Made by a program: the position numbers and the translations under genes
From: CAZPEV01 sp964585635
GTDB lineage: Bacteria > Zixibacteria > MSB-5A5 > GN15 > JAAZOE01
Direction: 5' to 3'
Assembly (NCBI GenBank): GCA_964585635.1
Contig: CAZPEV010000102.1
Location: 1 to 11,819 of the forward strand
Length of the DNA stretch: 11,819 bases
Shown here: piece after piece, positions 5,135 through 11,819 of the stretch
Numbering within the stretch: position 1 is the first letter of the stretch
How the letters are laid out: each line of letters opens with the position of its first letter
Notes under the pieces: model-generated
Told to the model about the DNA's origin: nothing
The model's database searches: none
The model's input: the letters and a program-made list of their open reading frames with translations, nothing else

Positions 5135-7003
5135 ATGGGTGAGATGGCAGAACTGAAGAAAAGCCTTGAGGATATAAATGTCATTCTGGCGACCGATTGC
5201 GGGTCAACCACCACCAAGTCGATCGTGATTGAGAAGCGGGGGGGAGAGTACCGGTTGATCGCCCGTGGCGAAGCGCCGACCACCGTCGAGGCGCCGTTTG
5301 AGGACGTTACCATGGGCGTGTTGAACGCCGTGGCGGAGGTGGGCGAACTGGCCGAACGAACCCTCCTCGATGACAACGGACGAATCATCACCCCGGCCAA
5401 CGGCAACGTCGGTTGCGACATATATATTTCCACCTCCTCCGCCGGCGGCGGCTTGCAGATGATGGTGGCCGGCGTCGTCCGGTCGATGACGGCCGAGTCG
5501 GCCGAGCGGGCCGCGCTGGGCGCCGGGGCAATCGTCATGGACGTCATTGCCTCAAATGATAAACGCCGTCCCCACCAGCAGATTGAACGGATTCGCCACC
5601 TGCGTCCGGACATGATTCTGCTGTCCGGCGGTATCGACGGCGGCACCACCTCCCACGTGGCTGAAATCGCCGAACTGATTTCGGCGGCCGACCCGAAGCC
5701 GCGTCTGGGATCGGGATATAAATTGCCGGTCATTTTCGCCGGCAACGTTCAGGCGCGCGAGGCGGTCAAGGAGACGCTGGCCAAAAAAGTCGATCTGGAC
5801 ATCGTCGATAACCTGCGACCGGTGCTGGAACGGGAGAATTTGCTGCCGGCCCGCGAAAAAATCCATGACCTGTTCATGGAGCATGTCATGGCCCAGGCGC
5901 CGGGGTACCGCAAGCTAATGGAATGGACCGATGCCCCGATCATGCCGACGCCGGGTGCGGTCGGCCTGATTATCAAGGCCATCGCCGATATCGAGAAGAT
6001 TGAGGCGGTCGGAGTCGACATCGGCGGCGCCACCACCGACGTCTTCTCGGTCTTCCGCCCGGAAGGGGGCGAAGGCGTTTTCAACCGGACGGTCTCGGCC
6101 AATCTGGGGATGAGTTACTCGATCTCCAACGTCTTTGCCGAGGCCACGCTGCCCAATGTCATGCGCTGGGTGCCGTTCCCCATGGATGAACGCGACCTGC
6201 GCAACCGCGTCAAAAATAAAATGATTCGGCCGACGACCATTCCCCAGGCCATGGAAGAGCTGATTTTCGAGCAAGCCATCGCCAAAGAGGCCCTACGGTT
6301 GGCGTTTATTCAGCACAAGAGCTTTGCCACCGTGTTGAAAGGGGTTCAGAAACAGCGCACCATAGCTGATGCCTTTGAGCAGGACGTCTCAGGGGCCACG
6401 ATCGTCAATATGATGACGCTCGACATGCTGATCGGCTCCGGGGGAGTCTTGTCGCACGCGCCCCGACGCCAGCAGGCGGCCATGATGTTGATTGACGCCT
6501 TCGTGCCGGAGGGGATCACCCGCCTGGCGGTGGATTCCATATTCATGATGCCGCAACTGGGGGTTCTTTCCACGCTGCATCCCAAGGCCGCGACCGAAGT
6601 CTTTGAGAAAGACTGTCTGATTCACCTCGGCACCTGCGTGGCGCCGGCCGGCGAGATCAAAAAAGGAAACGACCTGATGTCGTACCGGATTGAGCTTCCG
6701 GATGGGCCGGTGTCGGGAAAACTCCAATACGGCGAATTTAAACTGTTCAAACTGGGCCTGGGACCAACCAATCTGCCGTTGAAGGCGAAGGCGGTCTTTG
6801 AACCGGCCCGGACGCTGGATGTGGGAAATGGCAAGGGGAACAAGGTCGAACGGGAAATCGACGGCGGCGTGGTGGGGATTATTCTCGACGGCCGCGGCCG
6901 TCCCTTCGTCCTGCCCGTGGATAATGACGAACGGATCGCTTCCTTGAAGCGCTGGATGACGGAACTCAATGCCTATGCGCCCGAGGCGCTGGAGCACAAA
7001 TGA
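5135..7003 (+). CDS. GlmL/MutL-family ASKHA ATPase (glutamate mutase L-like)
   Basis: 622 residues. The family is named after GlmL/MutL, encoded between the two subunits of clostridial B12-dependent glutamate mutase and thought to act like a chaperone or reactivase; it has the actin/Hsp70 (ASKHA) nucleotide-binding fold. Seen here: phosphate-1 loop DCGSTTTK at 21-28, ILLSGGIDGGTTSH at about 161-174, phosphate-2 loop GVDIGGATTDVFS at 293-305, and an adenosine-type motif IGSGGVLSHAP at 433-443. A C-terminal extension of about 130 residues contains IDGGVVGIILDGRGRPF (575-591); clostridial GlmL, about 460 residues, ends before it. No glutamate mutase, methylaspartate lyase or other B12 gene is in the window, so the original role is doubtful. 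ATG at 5144 is an alternative start. Its stop overlaps an ATG in the next frame (ATGA), and two further genes follow on the same strand. Confidence 0.88.
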   Translation: MGEMAELKKSLEDINVILATDCGSTTTKSIVIEKRGGEYRLIARGEAPTTVEAPFEDVTMGVLNAVAEVGELAERTLLDDNGRIITPANGNVGCDIYISTSSAGGGLQMMVAGVVRSMTAESAERAALGAGAIVMDVIASNDKRRPHQQIERIRHLRPDMILLSGGIDGGTTSHVAEIAELISAADPKPRLGSGYKLPVIFAGNVQAREAVKETLAKKVDLDIVDNLRPVLERENLLPAREKIHDLFMEHVMAQAPGYRKLMEWTDAPIMPTPGAVGLIIKAIADIEKIEAVGVDIGGATTDVFSVFRPEGGEGVFNRTVSANLGMSYSISNVFAEATLPNVMRWVPFPMDERDLRNRVKNKMIRPTTIPQAMEELIFEQAIAKEALRLAFIQHKSFATVLKGVQKQRTIADAFEQDVSGATIVNMMTLDMLIGSGGVLSHAPRRQQAAMMLIDAFVPEGITRLAVDSIFMMPQLGVLSTLHPKAATEVFEKDCLIHLGTCVAPAGEIKKGNDLMSYRIELPDGPVSGKLQYGEFKLFKLGLGPTNLPLKAKAVFEPARTLDVGNGKGNKVEREIDGGVVGIILDGRGRPFVLPVDNDERIASLKRWMTELNAYAPEALEHK

Positions 7004-7026
7004 CCGGTGGTTTGAGGTGTAATGGT

Positions 7027-7833
7027 ATGTACAAAGTGCTGATGCTCGTGTGGTGGGCTGTCCTGACGATGGCCGTAGCGGCCCCGGCCGAGAATTATGT
7101 CAACTGGAAAGGGGGCTTCTGGCTCACGGTTCCGGAGGGATGGGAGAAGGTGGACTATATAATCGTCGACCAGCTCCTGGCGATGACCGACACCTCCCGC
7201 GAGGTCTATCGTTATGAGGCGGTCTTCGCCCCGGTGGAATCGAAATTGTTCATCGATGACGCCTACCTGGTCGTGACCTATGATTCGACCGGCCCCTTGA
7301 CGGATCGGGCCTCCGACTCGATCCTTGACAATATCGCCCGGTCGTACAGGACCGATACCTCCCCAGCCCCCGTTGCGGGACAGACGGCCGATCTGGTGCC
7401 GGGGCGGCCGGTGATCGACCGCGCCCGGAAGGCGGTCACGGTTCTATCCGAGATTGGCCTCGGCCCGGAAACGGGAAGAATGCTTCGGCTCTATATGCGC
7501 TTGAATAAGACCGGTCTGATTTCCCTGTATTGTTATGGTCCCGATTCAACCTTCTCGAAATACCGTCCGACCTTCGATGGCATTATTGCCTCCCTCTCGT
7601 TTGAGAATCTTCGCGAAGCGGCTGGACCGCAGACGGTGGTAATGACCGACGTCAGCGGGGATAAGGCCGCCGCGTCTGAGGGCGGCCAGGGCGCCGGCCG
7701 GAGTTCGGGCATCATGGGGGGAAAATTAAAGAATACGCTGCTGGCTGCGGTCGTCGTCGTCATCGCCGGCGCCCTGCTTTGGATTCTGGTGGTGGCGCCG
7801 CGAATGAGGAAGAACAAGGGCAAGCCCCGGTAG
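7027..7833 (+). CDS. Exported, C-terminally membrane-anchored protein, possible PsbP/Mog1-like fold
   Basis: 268 residues from ATG at 7027, chosen because GAGGTG ends 7 nt before it and it begins a normal signal peptide (MYKVLMLVWW..., likely cut after AAPA, residue 21). An ATG at 7000 overlapping the preceding stop (ATGA), with GGAG five nt upstream, is also possible and adds nine residues. The exported domain (about 22-195) opens with GFWLTVPEGWE and closes with YRPTFDGIIASLSFEN, a pattern that recalls the PsbP/Mog1-like fold, where a VP.GW strand starts the domain and a Y...FD.II.SL.F helix-strand ends it; this is inference from pattern only. A Gly/Ser-rich linker (about 205-230) leads to one helix (about 236-257) and a basic tail RMRKNKGK, so the domain probably sits outside the cytoplasm. 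I do not know its function; it lies between the ATPase and the KOW protein. Confidence 0.75.
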   Translation: MYKVLMLVWWAVLTMAVAAPAENYVNWKGGFWLTVPEGWEKVDYIIVDQLLAMTDTSREVYRYEAVFAPVESKLFIDDAYLVVTYDSTGPLTDRASDSILDNIARSYRTDTSPAPVAGQTADLVPGRPVIDRARKAVTVLSEIGLGPETGRMLRLYMRLNKTGLISLYCYGPDSTFSKYRPTFDGIIASLSFENLREAAGPQTVVMTDVSGDKAAASEGGQGAGRSSGIMGGKLKNTLLAAVVVVIAGALLWILVVAPRMRKNKGKPR

Positions 7834-7853
7834 CGCGAGAAAGGCAATAGTCG

Positions 7854-8987
7854 ATGGCACACGCATATACGCCCGGCCTGAAGGTCAGCGAAAGACAACT
7901 CATCAGCAAGCGACGCATCCTGCCGCTGAAGGGAGAAGTCGTGGCCAAGGTCGGGGACAAAGTTTCTCCCGATGCGGTCGTGGCCCGGACCTTTCTCCCC
8001 GGCGACGTCGAACCGATAAACGTGTCCAACCAGCTTGGCCTGCCGCCCGAGGATATCGAAGGCTGCATGCTCAAGACGGTGGGCGACCCGGTGGCGAAGG
8101 GAGAGGTCATCGCCCGATCCAAACCGCTGTTTGGGTTGAAATGGTTTGCCTCCGAGAGCCGATCGACGCTGGACGGTACGGTCGAGACGATATCGTCCGT
8201 CACCGGCCAGGTGTTGCTGCGCGGCCAGCCGATCCCCGTCGTCGTCAAGGCCTATCTTCAGGGCGAGGTCATCGAGGTGGTCAAAGATGAAGGGGTGGTG
8301 GTGGCCGCCTGGGGATCGTTCATACAGGGGATTTTCGGCATCGGCGGCGAGACCTCCGGCATCATCAAGGTGGTCGTGCCCAACCATGCCACGCAACTGA
8401 CCGAAAATCTGATCACCGAGGAGTGCCGGGGATGCATCGTCATCGGCGGGTCGCGAGTAACGGCCGAGGCGATCCGCAAGGCGGTGAAGGTCGGCGCGGC
8501 CGGGGTCGTAACCGGTGGTTTTGACGACAAGGATCTGCGCGACTTTTTGGGATATGATTTGGGCGTGGCCATCACCGGTTCCGAGGAACTGGGGGTGACC
8601 CTGGTGGTTACCGAGGGGTTCGGCGATATCAGCATGGCCGGCAAAACATTTGACCTGTTGAAAGCCAAAGAGGGCGCGCTGGCCTGTATCAATGGTGCGA
8701 CGCAGATTCGCGCCGGCGTGATCCGTCCCGAGGTCGTCGTCCCGGCGGCGGGGGATACCAAGCTGTGGGAGAAGGCGGTCGTGTACGAGCAGAAAGGGTT
8801 GGAAATCGGTTCTCCGGTGCGCGTGATTCGACATCCGTATTTCGGACGGCTTGGCGCCGTTTCCGGATTGCCGTCCCCTTTGCAGATGCTGGAATCGGAG
8901 TCGAAGGCCCGCGTGTTGGAGGTGACCTTTGATGACGGCCATCGCGCGATTGTCCCCAGGGCCAATGTCGAGTTGATTGAGTCCTGA
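7854..8987 (+). CDS. Conserved KOW-motif protein with barrel-sandwich-like N-terminus, GlmL-associated
   Basis: 377 residues, start ATG at 7854 with AGAAAGG about ten nt upstream and a 20-nt gap from the previous gene. No signal peptide or clear membrane helix, so presumably cytoplasmic. The N-terminal part has repeated short-strand patterns typical of lipoyl/barrel-sandwich hybrids: LPLKGEVVAKVGDKVSPDAV (23-42), VGDPVAKGEVIARSKPLFG (76-94), STLDGTVETISSVTGQVLL (104-122), similar in style to RnfC or RNA polymerase beta' segments, with no lipoyl-lysine site evident. The middle, about 185-300, holds CRGCIVIGG (191-199), GAAGVVTGGFDDKDL (214-228), VVTEGFGDISMAGKTFDLL (251-269) and NGATQIRAGVIRPEVVVP (280-297), which I believe are conserved in uncharacterised homologues. 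The C-terminus (about 315-345) is a KOW-like GSPVRVIRHPYFGRLGAV, followed by a strand ending in VPRANVELIE, as in NusG-type domains. Function unknown. Confidence 0.8.
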   Translation: MAHAYTPGLKVSERQLISKRRILPLKGEVVAKVGDKVSPDAVVARTFLPGDVEPINVSNQLGLPPEDIEGCMLKTVGDPVAKGEVIARSKPLFGLKWFASESRSTLDGTVETISSVTGQVLLRGQPIPVVVKAYLQGEVIEVVKDEGVVVAAWGSFIQGIFGIGGETSGIIKVVVPNHATQLTENLITEECRGCIVIGGSRVTAEAIRKAVKVGAAGVVTGGFDDKDLRDFLGYDLGVAITGSEELGVTLVVTEGFGDISMAGKTFDLLKAKEGALACINGATQIRAGVIRPEVVVPAAGDTKLWEKAVVYEQKGLEIGSPVRVIRHPYFGRLGAVSGLPSPLQMLESESKARVLEVTFDDGHRAIVPRANVELIES

Positions 8988-9011
8988 CCGGGCCGGCCAT
9001 TTTCGCGGATT

Positions 9012-9065
9012 TCCTCATTGCGAGGATGATCGTCTGACCTGTCGAGCGACGCTTCCGCCGATCAT
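9012..9065. other. Structured intergenic segment with nested inverted repeats
   Basis: The 124-nt gap 8988-9111 between the KOW gene and the next gene holds several inverted repeats: TCCTC/GAGGA (9012-9016 and 9022-9026), then ATGATCG/CGATCAT (9026-9032 and 9059-9065) enclosing GTCG-AG-CGAC (9041-9050). None is followed by a T-run, so a classical intrinsic terminator is not supported; it may mark the operon end or be chance. Confidence 0.3.
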
Positions 9066-9111
9066 ACCTGGCGACTGACGGCCGCAGAGATTAGGTAGCA
9101 ATTCTGAGCAT

Positions 9112-11145
9112 ATGGAATCGAAAACGGCACAGAATCATCTGAAGACCGTTTTTCTCCTGGTCTCAATTTCGCTGGCTCTTCAATTCATCGGTTCATTCTT
9201 CCCCGAAGCTCGCCTCTGGGGCCTCAATCAGGCTGCCTTCCTGGGCTCGATTCGTTTTATCTATCCCTCCCTGTTCGTCGTCGGCCTGCTTATCGTCTGG
9301 TCAGATAGCCGGAGGGCATGGCGGCCCGACATCTTCGAAGAAACTCATTTCTCCGGCGGGCGCCGATATGCCTATGCCGCCCTCATCTTGATAGCCGCCG
9401 GAGCCGCCTTCTATTTCTTCTCGGCCAAGGCTCATTTCCTGGGGGATGGCAATACCATTATTGCCAATCCCCGTATGGCCATGAAAACCCGCGAATATGG
9501 CGAGGCGCTTATTCACTCGCTGGCCCTCAAGCTGGTCGGCGCCTACTCGGAAACAGCCTGTCGCTCGGTTTATCAGGCCCTTTCCCGGGCCTCCGGCCTG
9601 ATCTATGTCTTGTTTCTGCTCTATTATTCATTGAAAATCATCCGGGTCGAGTCTGCCGCTTTTGTCTTTGTCCTGCTCAATCTGATTTCGGCTGGCACGG
9701 TGCTGTTCTACGGTTACGTCGAGAATTATTCCATCGCGACGGTCGCCATTCAGGCAATGATGCTCTCCTCCATCGCCGCTTTGTCGAAGGGACGAAAATC
9801 ATTTGTGCCGATTGTGCTCTTTGCGGCGGCTCTCTTTTTACACAGCATCAGCGTGGTCTATCTGCCGGCCCTGGCCGTTTATATCGGCTTGACCTTCACG
9901 ACGGGCACGATTCGGAAGACGCTGTGGCACAGGCCGCGGTTGATCATCGCCGTCACGGCCGCGGCCTCCGTCGTGGCCTATTTCATAGTCCGGCAGTGGG
10001 GACCGCTGTTCTATCGACTGTCGCTGCTGCCCCTGTTCGGCGATCGTTTTACCACCGACGGCTACTATATGCTTTCGGGGAGCCATATCCTTGATTTTGT
10101 GAATCTGCTCTTTCTTTTGGGCATCGTGCCCCTGGTGATCGGACTGTTTCTGCTCATGCATAAACCGGGGCGGGGCACAGATGGCGAGCGTCGGGCACAG
10201 ATATTTCTGGCCGTCGCGACCGTCTTCGGATTAGGGGCGGCCTTCGTTCTGGAGCCCAAGCTGGGGATGGCGCGGGATTGGGATCTTATGTCCACGATGC
10301 TGGTCGGGGTGACCCTCTCCGGTACCTACGCCTGGGTGCGGCAGGCCAACAAGATCGGCGGCTTCATGGCCGGTTCGGCCTTGCTGGTTGTTCTAGGCGT
10401 CTCTGTCTTGATTCCCTGGGTGGCCCTCCATAACTCGGTTGATGGGCTATATGCCTACAACATGGCGGCCATGGAACGCGACCCGAAACATTGCCGCGCC
10501 GGGATCCAGACCATGGGGGCCTATAACGATGAAAAGGGAAATAAGATGGAAGCCGACCGGTTGCGCCGCTATTGTCAGACCCATTTCCCTGAATTACGGC
10601 TGCGCAATGAGGCGGAAAACTACCTGTCGCTGGGGCAAAACGCCGAGGCCGCCCGCTCATACCAACAGGCCATCGCCGAAAATCCCAGCGCCTTTATGCT
10701 CTACCGTGGTCTGGGCATCTGTCGATTGAATATGGACCAATTCGCCGCCGCTCTCGATGACTTCATGATCGCCGATGCCCTGAATGCTTACAATGCCATG
10801 ACCTACCGCCTTATCGGCCGCGCCTATGAAGGGTTGGGAAACATGTCGGCGGCCTTGCACTGGTGGCGAAAGAGCATCCAGACCGATGAAGCTATGGCCG
10901 ATTCTTATCTGGACTTGGCGGCCTACTTCTTGAACAGCAAGACGCCGGATTCGGCCGCCTATTACCTGACACGGCTGCCCGATTCAGCTTACCCGATAGA
11001 AGTCCATTACTGGCGCGGCCTGCTGTCGTATATGCGGTCCGACACCGCCAAGATGAATGATGAATTCGACCTTTATATGAAGCAGGGCCGTGACTCATCG
11101 CTCATGCGCAACATCCGTAAGATCAGCACCATGCGGCGAAAATGA
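9112..11145 (+). CDS. Polytopic membrane protein with C-terminal TPRs, GT-C glycosyltransferase-like
   Basis: 677 residues. The first 440 or so residues contain about eleven to thirteen hydrophobic segments (for example about 11-30, 48-63, 88-105, 162-178, 182-201, 231-248, 277-293, 327-349, 364-380, 418-440). The last 180 residues are soluble and form TPR-like repeats (about 498-525, 527-560, 563-595, 597-620). Short conserved-looking motifs lie in or next to loops: WGLNQAAF (36-43), LGDG (110-113) after the third helix, YVENYS (202-207), and ARDWDLMS (387-394). An acidic motif in the first large external loop plus a polytopic body and TPR tail resembles GT-C enzymes such as protein O-mannosyltransferase or TMTC types, which use polyprenyl-linked sugars. 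That assignment is inference; no catalytic residue can be proved here. ATG at 9112 is the first possible start after an in-frame stop; the ribosome site is weak. A paralogue starts 233 nt downstream. Confidence 0.8.
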   Translation: MESKTAQNHLKTVFLLVSISLALQFIGSFFPEARLWGLNQAAFLGSIRFIYPSLFVVGLLIVWSDSRRAWRPDIFEETHFSGGRRYAYAALILIAAGAAFYFFSAKAHFLGDGNTIIANPRMAMKTREYGEALIHSLALKLVGAYSETACRSVYQALSRASGLIYVLFLLYYSLKIIRVESAAFVFVLLNLISAGTVLFYGYVENYSIATVAIQAMMLSSIAALSKGRKSFVPIVLFAAALFLHSISVVYLPALAVYIGLTFTTGTIRKTLWHRPRLIIAVTAAASVVAYFIVRQWGPLFYRLSLLPLFGDRFTTDGYYMLSGSHILDFVNLLFLLGIVPLVIGLFLLMHKPGRGTDGERRAQIFLAVATVFGLGAAFVLEPKLGMARDWDLMSTMLVGVTLSGTYAWVRQANKIGGFMAGSALLVVLGVSVLIPWVALHNSVDGLYAYNMAAMERDPKHCRAGIQTMGAYNDEKGNKMEADRLRRYCQTHFPELRLRNEAENYLSLGQNAEAARSYQQAIAENPSAFMLYRGLGICRLNMDQFAAALDDFMIADALNAYNAMTYRLIGRAYEGLGNMSAALHWWRKSIQTDEAMADSYLDLAAYFLNSKTPDSAAYYLTRLPDSAYPIEVHYWRGLLSYMRSDTAKMNDEFDLYMKQGRDSSLMRNIRKISTMRRK

Positions 11146-11315
11146 TTGACTCCGTAGCCGGGCGGCGATACGGCTGTCGTCGTTGCCGCGATCGATTATC
11201 GGTTCAGCCGCTGCCCCGATAGGCATCACCAAAGACCATATCTTCGCCCGCCACTTTTCCCTTTGTCCATCAACCGACAAATAGTATCGTGCCCAAAGTG
11301 AGGTCCTGGCCATCG

Positions 11316-11344
11316 TTGACAATATGACCTTGAAAAAATACAGT
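11316..11344 (+). promoter_or_regulatory. Predicted sigma-70-type promoter for the second TPR membrane gene
   Basis: A perfect TTGACA (11316-11321) and TACAGT (11339-11344, four of six) are separated by 17 nt, and the spacer ends in an A-run. The start would be near 11351, about 28 nt before the GTG start codon at 11379. The rest of the 233-nt gap (11146-11315) shows only a weak 5-bp hairpin AGCCG/CGGCT (11156-11160, 11171-11175) after the previous stop. Prediction only. Confidence 0.5.
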
Positions 11345-11378
11345 CATAACATGCTTTCCGGCACGGGCGGCTGACATC

Positions 11379-11819
11379 GTGAAATCGTCCAGGGTCGTCA
11401 GACCGGAACGGCCGGAGCATATTCTGCGGACGGCGCTTATCATCGTCATAGCGCTCATACTCGCCCGTCTGGCCGCCTCATTTATGCCGACCGGGCGGGT
11501 CTGGGGTCTGAACCAGGCCGCCTTTGTCCACGGCCTGTGGCTTTTCTATATCGTCGTCCTGGCCGCCGTCCTGCTCGTGTATCGCCACGGTCTTCGGCAA
11601 TCGTCGTCGGCCCCCATCGAGGCCCCTCCTGCGGCGGTGACGCCCCTGACGGCGGCCATAGTCTCGATCTCGATTATTCTCCTTTCCGCCTTGGCCTTCT
11701 ATTTTCTTTCGGTCAATGTCCCGTTACTCGGCGACGGCCTGGCCCTGCTGGCCGGGACCAAGATTGTCTACAAAATGCGTGAATATGGCGAGATGCTCAT
11801 TCATAAGCTTGCTCTGAAT
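11379..11819 (+). CDS. Paralogue of the upstream polytopic TPR protein, N-terminal 147 codons (3' end outside window)
   Basis: The frame is open from GTG at 11379 to the right edge, 147 codons. GTG is the only start codon between the in-frame stop at 11331-11333 and the region matching the paralogue; the ribosome site is weak. The translation parallels the preceding 677-residue protein: RVWGLNQAAF (40-49) against RLWGLNQAAF, LAFYFLS (105-111) against AAFYFFS, LLGDG (116-120) against FLGDG, and KMREYGEMLIHKLAL (132-146) against KTREYGEALIHSLAL. Three hydrophobic segments (about 17-36, 51-68, 92-111) also match. It is thus a tandem duplicate, presumably also GT-C-like with C-terminal TPRs beyond the window. 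Spacing and its own promoter suggest separate transcription. Confidence 0.85.
   Translation, partial: MKSSRVVRPERPEHILRTALIIVIALILARLAASFMPTGRVWGLNQAAFVHGLWLFYIVVLAAVLLVYRHGLRQSSSAPIEAPPAAVTPLTAAIVSISIILLSALAFYFLSVNVPLLGDGLALLAGTKIVYKMREYGEMLIHKLALN

Noticed and set aside
4954..5745. Minus-strand 263-codon open frame
   Set aside because: Antisense to the GlmL-family ATPase, whose phosphate loops are clear; the translation is Ser/Arg/Pro-rich and featureless.
6389..6997. Minus-strand 202-codon open frame
   Set aside because: Mirror frame of the ATPase C-terminal part, with no motif or ribosome site.
5135..7003. DNA mismatch-repair MutL
   Set aside because: The name is shared, but this protein has ASKHA phosphate loops (DCGSTTTK, GVDIGGATTD), not GHKL ATPase motifs.
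7533..8942. Long minus-strand open frame of 469 codons
   Set aside because: Antisense to the KOW gene and the end of the exported-protein gene. Composition is His/Asp/Arg-rich without family motifs, as expected for a mirror frame in GC-rich DNA.
9012..9026. TCCTC-ATTGC-GAGGA as an intrinsic terminator of the three-gene operon
   Set aside because: The stem is only 5 bp and no T-run follows on either strand, so it is kept only as a structured segment.
11270..11458. Minus-strand open frame whose end reads like a plausible protein (HVMTVFFQGHIVNDG...)
   Set aside because: It lies antisense to the start of the well-supported paralogue gene and covers its predicted promoter (TTGACA-17-TACAGT). 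It has no upstream gene context, and half of it is the complement of coding DNA. A gene remnant cannot be excluded but is not supported.

Overview
The window (about 58% GC by eye) comes from a diderm bacterium. It carries a complete Tol-Pal cell-envelope system in the classical order tolQ-tolR-tolA-tolB-pal-cpoB, which only makes sense in a cell with an outer membrane. The proteins look unlike proteobacterial ones: TolA is short and lacks the long helical domain, CpoB is a predicted lipoprotein, and Pal has a 16-proline spacer. A multi-membrane-segment protein with C-terminal TPRs is followed by the start of a paralogue. Together these suggest an uncultured FCB-type lineage, perhaps Zixibacteria-like. 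The taxonomic guess is weak inference.

Left part, minus strand (positions 1-4821): read 5' to 3' from position 4821 downwards, tolQ, tolR and tolA overlap by 4 nt each (GTGA, ATGA). tolB follows with essentially no gap. A 116-nt spacer with its own promoter-like sequence then precedes pal. cpoB follows 11 nt after pal, and a partial unknown gene overlaps the cpoB stop (GTGA) and runs off the left edge. TolQ and TolR form the proton-driven inner-membrane motor, TolA transmits force across the periplasm, TolB and Pal connect to the outer membrane and peptidoglycan, and CpoB is the periplasmic TPR accessory protein.

The 313-nt divergent region (4822-5134) holds no convincing gene. It contains outward-facing promoter-like elements with 17-nt spacers for both operons and a perfect 6+6 bp palindrome just downstream of the tol promoter.

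Middle part, plus strand (5135-8987): a compact three-gene operon. It encodes a GlmL/MutL-family ASKHA ATPase (with no glutamate mutase gene nearby), an exported membrane-anchored protein with a possible PsbP/Mog1-like fold, and a protein with barrel-sandwich-like segments, a middle domain containing CRGC, and a C-terminal KOW motif. This is the most interesting element of the window: a GlmL-type reactivase-like protein apparently working outside B12-dependent mutase chemistry.

Right part, plus strand (9112-11819): a 677-residue polytopic protein that looks like a GT-C-type glycosyltransferase with C-terminal TPRs. After a 233-nt spacer with a good promoter comes the 5' end of a paralogue that starts at a GTG and is cut by the window edge. 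No RNA gene, CRISPR array, transposase or insertion sequence was seen.
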